Shown: positions 8,786 through 16,585 of the stretch, one piece after another | How positions within the stretch are numbered: position 1 is the first letter of the stretch | Layout: each line of letters opens with the position of its first letter | Assembly: GCA_934565795.1 (NCBI GenBank) | Contig: CAKTIM010000009.1 | Coordinates: forward strand, 11,232 to 75,231 | Source of the DNA: an uncultured Oscillospiraceae bacterium | Lineage (GTDB): Bacteria; Bacillota; Clostridia; Oscillospirales; Oscillospiraceae | Reading direction: 5' to 3' | DNA: 64,000 nucleotides | The notes under the pieces: model-generated | What the model was told of the DNA's origin: nothing | Seen by the model: the letters and a program-made list of their open reading frames with translations, nothing else | The model's database searches: none | Position numbers and translations under genes: made by a program

Positions 8786-9783
8786 ACTGAAGCTTTCGGT
8801 TTCTTAAAAATATGATAGACATCCATCATCGGAAGGAACAGCCCCCGGGCCGTCATGGCGATCTCAAACTGATCCCGTTTCGTAAAATGGCCGCCGTGGC
8901 GGACAAAGCCAAAATGCTGCCGCAGCTGCCTACAGGAATCCCGGTACTCCGCGCGGAAGCGCCGCTTTGCCTCTTTCCCCGCCAAGTCCAGCATCTGCAC
9001 ATTGTAGCGCAGGGCGCAGACCAGCAGATAGTGAGCATCCGGCTCCAGCTCCGGGACATTGGCCTTGACAGCCTCATAGATCATAACGGAATTCTGGTAA
9101 TAATGAAAGCTCTTTTCAGACGTCTGGGACATGGTAATGCTGCTGGCACGATGGCGGTAGTGATACACCGGCTTCGGCAGCAGCACCACGCTCTCCGCCC
9201 GCAGCATCAGACGGTAGGTGACCGGCATATCCTCGCAGACCCGGCCTACGGGGTAACTGATCCCGTCGAACAGCGAGCGTGCATACAGCTTATCGCAGGC
9301 AGAGGAATCCATTCGGTTCCAGTGGAAGACCCGGCGGGCTCCCTCCACGCCGGAGACGGCTTCCTCCCTTTCCGGGCACAGGCCGACGACGCGCGCCCCG
9401 GTGGTCTCGTCCTCATCGTACCGGCCAGCACACACCAAGCGGGCCCGATGCCGCTGCATCGCCGCCAGCATGGCCTCGTAGGCATCCGGCTCCAGCCAGT
9501 CGTCGCTGTCAACAAACGCAAGATAATCTCCCGTCGCCGCCTCAATGCCCGCATTACGGGCGTCGCTGAGGCCGCCGTTTTCCTTATGGATTACCCGGAC
9601 ACGGCTGTCGCTCTGGGCATATGCGTCGCACAGTGCGCCGCAGCCATCCGGGGAACCGTCGTCCACCAGGATGACCTCCAGATTGGGGTAGGTCTGCCCC
9701 AGAATGGAGTCCACACACTTAGGAAGGAAGGCCTCCACCTTATATATCGGGACGATCACACTGATCCGCGCCTGCTGCTCCAT
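8782..9783 (-). CDS. Glycosyltransferase family 2
   Basis: 333 residues. The N-terminal ~110 residues are a classic GT-A domain: ISVIVPIYKVEAFLPKCVDS, then VILVDDGSPDGCG, ENGGLSDARNAGI, and the metal-binding FVDSDDW. The C-terminal part is less conserved and probably selects the acceptor. It adds a sugar to a growing lipid-linked glycan at the inner face of the membrane. The gene abuts the preceding glycosyltransferase (no gap) and overlaps the flippase gene by 4 bp, which argues for one transcript and one pathway. Confidence 0.92.
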   Translation of the reverse strand: MEQQARISVIVPIYKVEAFLPKCVDSILGQTYPNLEVILVDDGSPDGCGALCDAYAQSDSRVRVIHKENGGLSDARNAGIEAATGDYLAFVDSDDWLEPDAYEAMLAAMQRHRARLVCAGRYDEDETTGARVVGLCPEREEAVSGVEGARRVFHWNRMDSSACDKLYARSLFDGISYPVGRVCEDMPVTYRLMLRAESVVLLPKPVYHYRHRASSITMSQTSEKSFHYYQNSVMIYEAVKANVPELEPDAHYLLVCALRYNVQMLDLAGKEAKRRFRAEYRDSCRQLRQHFGFVRHGGHFTKRDQFEIAMTARGLFLPMMDVYHIFKKPKASV

Positions 9784-11034
9784 TTATCCTTCTCCTTTTG
9801 CCACAGCTTCGTATGCGCTCAGCAAAGCCGCCAGATTCTTTTCTGGGTTGTGGGTCTGAAGCGCTCTTTCACGCGCCCGTGCACCCAGCTGCCCCGCCCG
9901 CTCCTGCAGGTCAAACACCTGCGTGATGTATTCAGCCAGCATGTACGGAGCGGTGGACTGGTATACAAAGCCCTCTCCCGGATGCACCAGATTGCGCACG
10001 CCCCCCACATCTGCCGCCACGCAGGGAACCCCCAGCAGCATGGCCTCCCCCAGGGAATTGGGGGAATTCTCAATGGTGGAGGGCATTGCAAACACATTGG
10101 CATCCAGATAGGCCTGCTTCATCTGTTTGGCGTCCAGCTGGCCCAGGAAATGAATTTTATCCTGTAGACCTTGAAGTGCAAGGTCACTGAGATACCGGCG
10201 GTAATAGTCCTGGCGGAGTCTATCCTTCATTCCGCCCGCAAAAAAGCTGGGGCCGGTGACGGTGAGCGTCGCATCTGGATAGCGCTGGAGCACCAGCGGC
10301 ATTGCCTCCAGAAGATAGTGGAAGCCCTTGATGGGGTAAAGGCAGCTGGAGGCAAATATCCGATGCTTTGTGCATTGGCTGTAGCTCCACGTATCCGTGT
10401 AAAACGGCTCCCGCAGTGTCTCATTGCAGAAATGATAGACGCGGCTCGGCTGGAGCTGCCCGGTGATGGCCCGATCCCAATCCGTCCGCCCGATGATATG
10501 ACGCACCTGCTTCAGGGCCGCACATTCCAGCTTCCCCCGCTGGGCAAACCGATGCTGCTGATCATGGATGTTATCCCGCCTTAGAAGATCCCGCAGGGTG
10601 GAGCGGCGGCAGGCCCATTCCGGCACGCCCTCGGCGTAGTGCCGGGCGTAAATGCTGCACAGTCCCTGAATGCTGATAACCACCCGGTCGAGCAGGCCCG
10701 TCCGTTTGGCAGCGTTGACCATGGCCAGGGTGTGGCCGAACTCGGTGCCCCAGATGTGGATCACGTCCGGGTGGAATTCCTCCAGCTCCCTGGCAAACTG
10801 TGCCTCCAGCCGGGGCAGGTACACCTGGGGCGCGCCCTCTGAAAAGAGGACGTAATCCGTCCGCTCGTCCAGGCGGCCGGAATTACCCTTGCCGGGGCAG
10901 TAAAGGCGCAGGGTGATATCCTCGGCGCGGATATCCTCCAGCACATGATCGATCCACAGTCCCCCGCCGCTGCCAAGCCCCATATGCCGGGCAATGGCAC
11001 CGGGGAGCATATTGCACAGCCATACCAGCTTCAT
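9784..11034 (-). CDS. Glycosyltransferase family 4 (GT-B)
   Basis: 416 residues. The C-terminal half has the GT4/GT1 nucleotide-sugar domain: a glycine-poor hinge, FLGQLDAKQMKQAYLDANVF, then NSLGEAMLLGVPCVAADVGG, which contains the E-x7-E type signature. The N-terminal half is the acceptor domain. It is likely a retaining transferase that extends the surface polysaccharide of this cluster. It overlaps the upstream glycosyltransferase gene by 4 bp. Donor and linkage cannot be told from sequence. Confidence 0.9.
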   Translation of the reverse strand: MKLVWLCNMLPGAIARHMGLGSGGGLWIDHVLEDIRAEDITLRLYCPGKGNSGRLDERTDYVLFSEGAPQVYLPRLEAQFARELEEFHPDVIHIWGTEFGHTLAMVNAAKRTGLLDRVVISIQGLCSIYARHYAEGVPEWACRRSTLRDLLRRDNIHDQQHRFAQRGKLECAALKQVRHIIGRTDWDRAITGQLQPSRVYHFCNETLREPFYTDTWSYSQCTKHRIFASSCLYPIKGFHYLLEAMPLVLQRYPDATLTVTGPSFFAGGMKDRLRQDYYRRYLSDLALQGLQDKIHFLGQLDAKQMKQAYLDANVFAMPSTIENSPNSLGEAMLLGVPCVAADVGGVRNLVHPGEGFVYQSTAPYMLAEYITQVFDLQERAGQLGARARERALQTHNPEKNLAALLSAYEAVAKGEG

Positions 11035-12191
11035 TTTTTCTCGTTCCTTTCCAGCATTTCCAGCACCTTGGCTGCCTGCGTCACATTGTTGCGCTGCTTC
11101 AGCACAAATTCCCGCGCCGCGCAGCCCTTTTGAAACAGCGCTTCGTCCGGCAGGCTCAGGGTCTGCTTCAAGGCCTGCGCGATGCCCTGGGGTGTCTCCT
11201 CCCGGATAAAGAAGAGATAGGGCAGGTATTCTTCCGGCAGGCAGGGCAGCGCCGTCATCAGCACCGGGGTGCCGGTGGACATATATTCCATAGTCTTAGA
11301 GGGGAAGGAATAGCGCACATACTTCTCGTCCGACGGACGGGGATTTACCAGCAGCGTCGCCTCCAGTTCCTTTTCCACCACCTGACTGGGCAGCAGCAGG
11401 CCGCCGTAAAAAATGCTGGGCGTTTCGGCGGATATCCTCTCCAGCTCCTGCTGGAAATCGCCGGAGCCATAGATGTGAAGCTCTGTATCGGGCAGGTTTG
11501 CCAGCAGGAAGCCCTCTACAAGGCGCTGGATGCCGTAAATCAGGTCGACTCTGCCCGCATAGAGGCATACCCGTTTCTTTGCTTTTCTGTCCAGAGAGGG
11601 CCGGCAGTGCTCCATGGCGGCATCCGCATGTCCCTCCAGCACCACGTAGGGTCTTCCCTTCTGATTCAGCAGCTCGTTCATTGCCTCGGTCAGGAATACA
11701 TAATCGGTGCAGTGGCGCATCAAAAACCTCGCCACCCCCAGGGCCTGCCCGTTGGAAAAGAACTGGGGGATATCCGTGACAATGCCCACACAATGCTTCC
11801 CACGCAGCCGGGCCGCCAGCAGCCCGGCCAGGCCGGACATCTGATTCAGGCAGTCGATGATCACGGCACTGTCGCCGCACAGCAGCCGTAGGCTGTGAAA
11901 AAAGGTGGAGAAGAACACATGGATCCGGCGAAACGGCCCGCGAAAGCCCCAGATATAGCGATAGGCGGCGTTGCCCACCGTCTCCTGGGGCAGCTTCACC
12001 ACGCGTGAGGAGAGCACAGAGCTTTCCGCATCCGGGCAGCCGATCACGTCCACATGGGTGTGGGCTGCCAGGCCCTCAATGAAGAGCCGATGGTACTTCT
12101 GCGCCTGGAAGGCGGGCATGGATTTCGCGCCGCCATAGAGCTTTGCATAGGCCGCCTGGGAAACGCAGGACGCCGCATAGACGATCTTCAT
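11031..12191 (-). CDS. Glycosyltransferase, GT4-like (first gene of polysaccharide cluster)
   Basis: 386 residues, GT-B fold: an N-terminal MKIVYAASCVSQAAYAKL, a middle RVCLYAGRVDLIYGIQRLVE strand-helix typical of the second Rossmann domain, then YGSGDFQQELE and PSKTMEYMSTGTPVLMTALP, which matches the donor-binding region. It is the first gene of the four-gene cluster. A repeat of family M ends 28 bp upstream of its start, so the cluster's promoter must lie within the repeat or beyond it. Start ATG 12191 has a GGAGGCGGAGT site. Confidence 0.86.
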   Translation of the reverse strand: MKIVYAASCVSQAAYAKLYGGAKSMPAFQAQKYHRLFIEGLAAHTHVDVIGCPDAESSVLSSRVVKLPQETVGNAAYRYIWGFRGPFRRIHVFFSTFFHSLRLLCGDSAVIIDCLNQMSGLAGLLAARLRGKHCVGIVTDIPQFFSNGQALGVARFLMRHCTDYVFLTEAMNELLNQKGRPYVVLEGHADAAMEHCRPSLDRKAKKRVCLYAGRVDLIYGIQRLVEGFLLANLPDTELHIYGSGDFQQELERISAETPSIFYGGLLLPSQVVEKELEATLLVNPRPSDEKYVRYSFPSKTMEYMSTGTPVLMTALPCLPEEYLPYLFFIREETPQGIAQALKQTLSLPDEALFQKGCAAREFVLKQRNNVTQAAKVLEMLERNEKK

Positions 12192-12219
12192 ACTCCGCCT
12201 CCACTGATGTTGATTTGTT

Positions 12220-12384
12220 TAGGAATCTCTGAATAAATCGTCTGCGGCTGAGCAGCGGATCTTTTCCCCCAGCTGTGCAGTATCAAAAGTGGGAAATATA
12301 CAAAATATTCCTCCACTTTTGATACTTTCATCTGGTGAAAAATCTCTCGCTGTCAGCTCTTGCCGATTTAATCAGAGCTTCCTT
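12220..12384. repeat. MITE-like repeat family M, copy 2 (upstream of polysaccharide cluster)
   Basis: The left end AGGAATCTCTGAATAAATCG and the right end, reversed, AAGGAAGCTCTGATTAAATC are the two characteristic ends of family M. The interior contains a second hairpin: ATCAAAAGTGG pairs with CCACTTTTGAT. It shares CAGCTGTGCAGTATCAAAAG with copy 5. Confidence 0.75.
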
Positions 12385-12410
12385 TATTTTACCATACCCG
12401 ACGGCATACG

Positions 12411-12450
12411 GCAAGAAAAATTTCCCCGCTTCGCGGCGGAAGCGGGGAAA
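12411..12450 (-). terminator. Terminator of the ktrB-to-kinase operon
   Basis: On the minus strand TTTCCCCGCTTC and GAAGCGGGGAAA form a 12-bp stem with a 6-nt loop, followed by TTTTTC. It lies just after the sugar-kinase stop and marks the end of the long operon. Confidence 0.88.
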
Positions 12451-12456
12451 CGGGAT

Positions 12457-13536
12457 TTACTGCACACAGCGGTGGACGATTTCGTTCATTTCGTCCATGT
12501 GAGCCATCATGCTCTTGCACAGGGTGATCTGGTTGCGGGCACGCACCAGGTTGTGCTCCGGGTAGCGGGGTTTGAAATAGAGGTCGCCCCGCAGGTAGTC
12601 CTCCAGCCAGCGCACCGCCAGCTCCGCCGTCAGGCAGAAGCTGCTCAGGGCCAGGGTCTCCAGCTCGTTTTTGGTCATGCAGCTTGCGGTTTTCTCCAGG
12701 AAGCCCTGGGCGAAAGCTGTGAAAGCGGCCAGGTCAACGCTGACCTTGTCATACTCCGGGGAGTCCTCCATCTGGGTGTTGGCGGCGAAGCGGATGGCGT
12801 CACCGAAATCGTGCCCCATCAGGCCGGGCATCACCGTATCCAGGTCAATCACCACCAGTGCGTCGTTGGTTTTCTCGTCAAAGAGGACGTTGTTGATCTT
12901 CGTATCGTTGTGGGTGACCCGCAGGGGCAGCTCACCCCGGTTGGCCATATCCGTCAGGGTGCAGGCGGTATCCCGGACGGCCATCACGTAGTCAATTTCC
13001 GGCTGTACGGAGCCTGCGCGGCCCATGCAGTCGGCCTGGATGGCCTTTACCAGGTCATCATAGCGGCTGCGGGTATTGTGGAAATTGGGGATGGTGTCGA
13101 TCAGCAGACTAATGTCAAAATCCGCCAGCTGGGTCTGGAACTCGCCAAAGGCCCGGCCCGCGTTGCGCAGGATTGCCGGGTCGGTGGTGGCGCTGTATGT
13201 GGCGGAGTTGATATAATTCATCACCCGCCAGAAGTTCTCACCGTCCAGCAGGTAGGTCTTTCGGTCGGCGGTGTGGTGGAAATGGAGATTGCACCGATCC
13301 GGGCACTTCCTGCGGATGTGCTCCGTGACCAGATCGATGTTGTTCATCAGGCCGATGGGATTGCGGAACGCATAGGTATTGACGTTTTGAACCAGGAAAG
13401 ACTTCTCCGTGCCGTCGTCCAGCCGGACGGTGACCTTGTAGGTACGGTTGACGTTTCCCACCTGAATGGATTCGTAGCGCAGATAGGTTCCGGGCAGGCG
13501 GAACGCGGCGCATACTTGCTTCATTTTCTCATCCAT
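12457..13536 (-). CDS. Aminoglycoside-phosphotransferase-fold sugar kinase, resembling N-acetylhexosamine 1-kinase (NahK)
   Basis: 359 residues, the same length as bifidobacterial NahK as I recall it, and with closely similar motifs: LRVTHNDTKINNVLFD (catalytic Asp and Asn of the HxDxxxxN loop), VVIDLDTVMPG (metal Asp), then DFGDAIRFAANTQMED, and a C-terminal YPEHNLVRARNQITL. The known activity of NahK is ATP-dependent phosphorylation of GlcNAc/GalNAc at C1. Here no lacto-N-biose phosphorylase is in sight; the gene is last in a housekeeping operon, 17 bp after rnc. Fold is certain, substrate is inferred from motif likeness. Confidence 0.8.
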   Translation of the reverse strand: MDEKMKQVCAAFRLPGTYLRYESIQVGNVNRTYKVTVRLDDGTEKSFLVQNVNTYAFRNPIGLMNNIDLVTEHIRRKCPDRCNLHFHHTADRKTYLLDGENFWRVMNYINSATYSATTDPAILRNAGRAFGEFQTQLADFDISLLIDTIPNFHNTRSRYDDLVKAIQADCMGRAGSVQPEIDYVMAVRDTACTLTDMANRGELPLRVTHNDTKINNVLFDEKTNDALVVIDLDTVMPGLMGHDFGDAIRFAANTQMEDSPEYDKVSVDLAAFTAFAQGFLEKTASCMTKNELETLALSSFCLTAELAVRWLEDYLRGDLYFKPRYPEHNLVRARNQITLCKSMMAHMDEMNEIVHRCVQ

Positions 13537-13553
13537 ATGTTATCCCTCTTTAT

Positions 13554-14240
13554 TCAGATTTGACCGGGGAACAGAGCGGCAATGGCGTTGCGGGCAGCAT
13601 CCTGCTCGGCGCGCTTCTTGCTGCTGCCCCGGCCGCTGCCGACTACGGTACCGTTCAGCGTGACCTGAACGTCAAACTGCTTATCGTGATCGGGGCCGGA
13701 CTCTCCGGCCAGGAGATAGGTGAGCACCTGATTGCGCTTCTGCTGCACCAGCTCCTGAAGCTGGGTCTTATAATCCGCATTGTGGAGCTTGGTCACGGGC
13801 ACCTGCACCAGGATAAAGCGCTGGATAAAGCACCGTGCCGCCTCCATGCCGCCATCCAGGAAGGACGCGGCAATCACCGACTCCACAGCGTCGGCCAGGA
13901 TGGAATCCCGTGTTCTGCCTCCCCCCTGCTCCTCGCCGTGGCCCAGCAGCAGATGGTCGCCCAAATGAATGGTATTTGCCACAGCGGCCAGGGTGGTCTC
14001 GCAGACCATGTCCGCCCGCATCCGGGTCAGCTCGCCCTCCGGGCGATCCGGGAAGCTGCGGTAGAGATATTCCGCCACCAGCATCCCCAGAATGCTGTCC
14101 CCCAGAAATTCCAGCCGCTCGTTGCTGAGCAGGCTGTTGTGCCAGCGCTCGTTGGCATAGGAGGAATGGGTGAGCGCGTTTTGCAGCAGGGAGATATTAT
14201 GAAACTGATAGCCGATGGCGGCCTCCAAATCCTTAATCAT
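13554..14240 (-). CDS. rnc: Ribonuclease III
   Basis: 228 residues. The signature NERLEFLGDSILGMLVAEYL carries the metal-binding acidic residues; a second acidic site follows in DSILADAVESVIAA. The C-terminal ~70 residues form a double-stranded RNA-binding domain (DYKTQLQELVQQ to KKRAEQDAARNAI). It processes rRNA precursors and structured mRNAs in the cytoplasm. Its start overlaps plsX by 4 bp. In many Firmicutes acpP lies between plsX and rnc; it is absent here, so the acyl carrier gene must be elsewhere. Confidence 0.97.
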   Translation of the reverse strand: MIKDLEAAIGYQFHNISLLQNALTHSSYANERWHNSLLSNERLEFLGDSILGMLVAEYLYRSFPDRPEGELTRMRADMVCETTLAAVANTIHLGDHLLLGHGEEQGGGRTRDSILADAVESVIAASFLDGGMEAARCFIQRFILVQVPVTKLHNADYKTQLQELVQQKRNQVLTYLLAGESGPDHDKQFDVQVTLNGTVVGSGRGSSKKRAEQDAARNAIAALFPGQI

Positions 14241-15271
14241 GCTTGCTGCTCCTTTGCCTCCGCCAGCAGCTGAAGCGCCTGCTCCAGCTCCGACGTCATA
14301 TCATTGCGGGCCGCCTGGGCCGCCTGATTCACCGCGTTGCAGAAGGCGACGGCATCCGACGCGCCGTGGGCCTTGATGACAGGCTTCCTGATGCCAAGGA
14401 ACTGGGTGCCGCCGATCTGGCGATAATCCATCAGCTTCATCATATCTTTGACGCTGGAGGCACACAGCAGGTAGCCAAGCTTGCTGAGCAGGTTCTTCTT
14501 GAACATCCGCTTCATCAGGCTGCCCATAAACATGGCGGTGCCCTCGATGGATTTCAGCAGCACATTGCCGGAAAAGCCGTCGCAGACCACCACGTCCACC
14601 TCGCCCAGGGGCACATCCCGGCCCTCTACATTGCCGATGAAGTGGAGCAGTCCCTTCTCGTCCGCATCCTTGAGCAGGGCATAGGCCTCTTTTTGCAGCG
14701 CAGTGCCTTTGGAATCCTCGGTGCCGATGTTCAGCAGGCCCACCCTGGGCGACGCAATGCCCAGCTGCTTTTTTGCATAGGCAGAGCCGACCAGGCCAAA
14801 CTGGAGCAGGAATTCCGGGGTGCATTCGGCGTTCGCGCCGCAATCGCAGATGACGGTCTTGCCGCCCTTTTTATTGGGCATAGCAGGGGCCATGGCGGCC
14901 CGGCGGATGCCCTTGATCCGCTTGACCAGCAGGGTCGCGCCGGTGAGCAATGCCCCGGTAGAGCCGGCGGAGACGAAGGCGTCTCCCCTGCCGTCGGACA
15001 GGAGCTTGAGGCCCACCACCATGGAGGAATTCTTCCGCTTGTGGATAATGCTGGCCGGGTCGTCGTGCATGTCCACCACGTCGTCAGCACCCATGATCTC
15101 CACGCCCTCCGGCAGGTCGGTAATGCCGTGGCGTCCCATAACCTCCAGGATGGCCTCCGCGCGGCCGACCAGAATGATCTCCACCGCATATTTCTTCGCC
15201 GCCTCAATTGCGCCGAGGACGGCTGCCTCCGGGGCGTTGTCCCCGCCCATGGCATCGAGAATGATTTTCAT
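14237..15271 (-). CDS. plsX: Phosphate acyltransferase PlsX
   Basis: 344 residues, full length. N-terminus MKIILDAMGGDNAPEAAVLG is diagnostic; SAGSTGALLTGA and DGFSGNVLLKSIEG are also conserved. The enzyme converts acyl-ACP and phosphate to acyl-phosphate, the acyl donor for PlsY in phospholipid synthesis, acting at the membrane surface. It is encoded 12 bp after trmFO and overlaps rnc by 4 bp, so all are co-transcribed. Confidence 0.97.
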   Translation of the reverse strand: MKIILDAMGGDNAPEAAVLGAIEAAKKYAVEIILVGRAEAILEVMGRHGITDLPEGVEIMGADDVVDMHDDPASIIHKRKNSSMVVGLKLLSDGRGDAFVSAGSTGALLTGATLLVKRIKGIRRAAMAPAMPNKKGGKTVICDCGANAECTPEFLLQFGLVGSAYAKKQLGIASPRVGLLNIGTEDSKGTALQKEAYALLKDADEKGLLHFIGNVEGRDVPLGEVDVVVCDGFSGNVLLKSIEGTAMFMGSLMKRMFKKNLLSKLGYLLCASSVKDMMKLMDYRQIGGTQFLGIRKPVIKAHGASDAVAFCNAVNQAAQAARNDMTSELEQALQLLAEAKEQQA

Positions 15272-15283
15272 CGTTTCACCCCT

Positions 15284-16585
15284 TTATATTCCGCTGGCAA
15301 CAAGTGCGTCGATCGTCTGAAGCGCACGGTTGGAAATTGCCAGATTCTTCTCTGCTTTCTTACGAATCCGCTGCTCCAGCGGGGAAATGATGCTGAAATT
15401 GATATTCATGGGCTGGAAGTTTTCGATTCCGGCGTCGCTGATGTACCTGCCCAGTGCCCCGATGGCGGTGGTCTTGGGGAAATCCGGCGGCTCGATGCCC
15501 CGCACTCTGGCGGCCATGGCCACGGCGGCCAGATAGCCGGAGGCGGTGGACTCCACGTACCCCTCCACGCCGGTCATCTGCCCGGCAAAGGCGATCAGGG
15601 GATTGCGCCGGTCGGAATAATACCGATCCAGCAGCTTGGGGCTTTGCAGAAACGTATTCTGATGCATCACGCCGTAGCGGACGAACTCCGCATCGTGCAG
15701 CGCCGGGATCATGGAGAATACCCGCTTCTGTTCGCCGAATTTCAGATGGGTCTGGAAGCCCACCAGATTGAATACGCTCTTGGCCGCGTTGTCCTGCCGC
15801 AGCTGGAGCACGGCATACGGCTCCCGGCCGGTCTTGGGGTCGGTCAGTCCCACGGGCTTCATGGGGCCAAAGCGCAGGGTATCCTGCCCCCGGCGGGCCA
15901 TGACCTCCACGGGCATACAGCCTTCAAAGACGTTGCGATCCTCAAAACCGTGAACCTCCGCTTCCTGGGCGTAGGTCAGCTCCCGGACGAAGGCCTGGTA
16001 CTGCTCCCTGTCCAGCGCGCAGTTGATGTAATCCGGGGTGCCCCGGTCATAGCGGGACTGCCACCAGGCCAGGCTCATGTCCACCGACTCCGCCGTGACC
16101 AGCGGGGCGGCGGCATCGAAGAAGTGCAGGTAGTCCGCGCCGAAGTATTCGCCGATGGCCCCGGACAGTGCGTCGGAGGTCAGCGGCCCCGTGGCGATAA
16201 TGGCAGGCGCTTCCGGCACCTGGGTCACCTCGCCGGGGATCACATGGATATTGGGATTGGATCTGATTTTCTGGGTGACCAGGGTGGAAAAGCCCGCCCG
16301 ATCCACGGCCAGGCAGCCGCCAGCCTCTACACGGGTGGCCTCGGCGCACTCCATGATCAGGCTGCCGCAGCGGCGCAGCTCCTCTTTCAGAAGCCCCACC
16401 GCGTTTTCCAGCCGGTCACCCCGGAGGGAATTGGAGCATACCAGCTCCGCAAAGTCCGGGCTGTGGTGGGCAGGGGTCATCTTTGCGGGCTTCATCTCAT
16501 ACAAGTCCACCGCAATGCCCCGCTTCGCAAGCTGCCAGGCAGCCTCCGAACCGGCCAGCCCGGCTCCTATCACCTTTACATTCAT
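15284..16585 (-). CDS. trmFO: Methylenetetrahydrofolate-tRNA-(uracil-5-)-methyltransferase TrmFO
   Basis: 433 residues. N-terminal FAD-binding motif VIGAGLAGSEAAWQLAKRG; ELVCSNSLRGDRLENAVGLL contains the conserved Cys (residue 50), and FEGCMPVEVMARRG the second conserved Cys. The enzyme methylates U54 in the T loop of tRNA using folate and FAD, the usual Gram-positive alternative to TrmA. It overlaps the topA stop by 4 bp; the topA-trmFO pairing is common in Firmicutes. Confidence 0.97.
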   Translation of the reverse strand: MNVKVIGAGLAGSEAAWQLAKRGIAVDLYEMKPAKMTPAHHSPDFAELVCSNSLRGDRLENAVGLLKEELRRCGSLIMECAEATRVEAGGCLAVDRAGFSTLVTQKIRSNPNIHVIPGEVTQVPEAPAIIATGPLTSDALSGAIGEYFGADYLHFFDAAAPLVTAESVDMSLAWWQSRYDRGTPDYINCALDREQYQAFVRELTYAQEAEVHGFEDRNVFEGCMPVEVMARRGQDTLRFGPMKPVGLTDPKTGREPYAVLQLRQDNAAKSVFNLVGFQTHLKFGEQKRVFSMIPALHDAEFVRYGVMHQNTFLQSPKLLDRYYSDRRNPLIAFAGQMTGVEGYVESTASGYLAAVAMAARVRGIEPPDFPKTTAIGALGRYISDAGIENFQPMNINFSIISPLEQRIRKKAEKNLAISNRALQTIDALVASGI

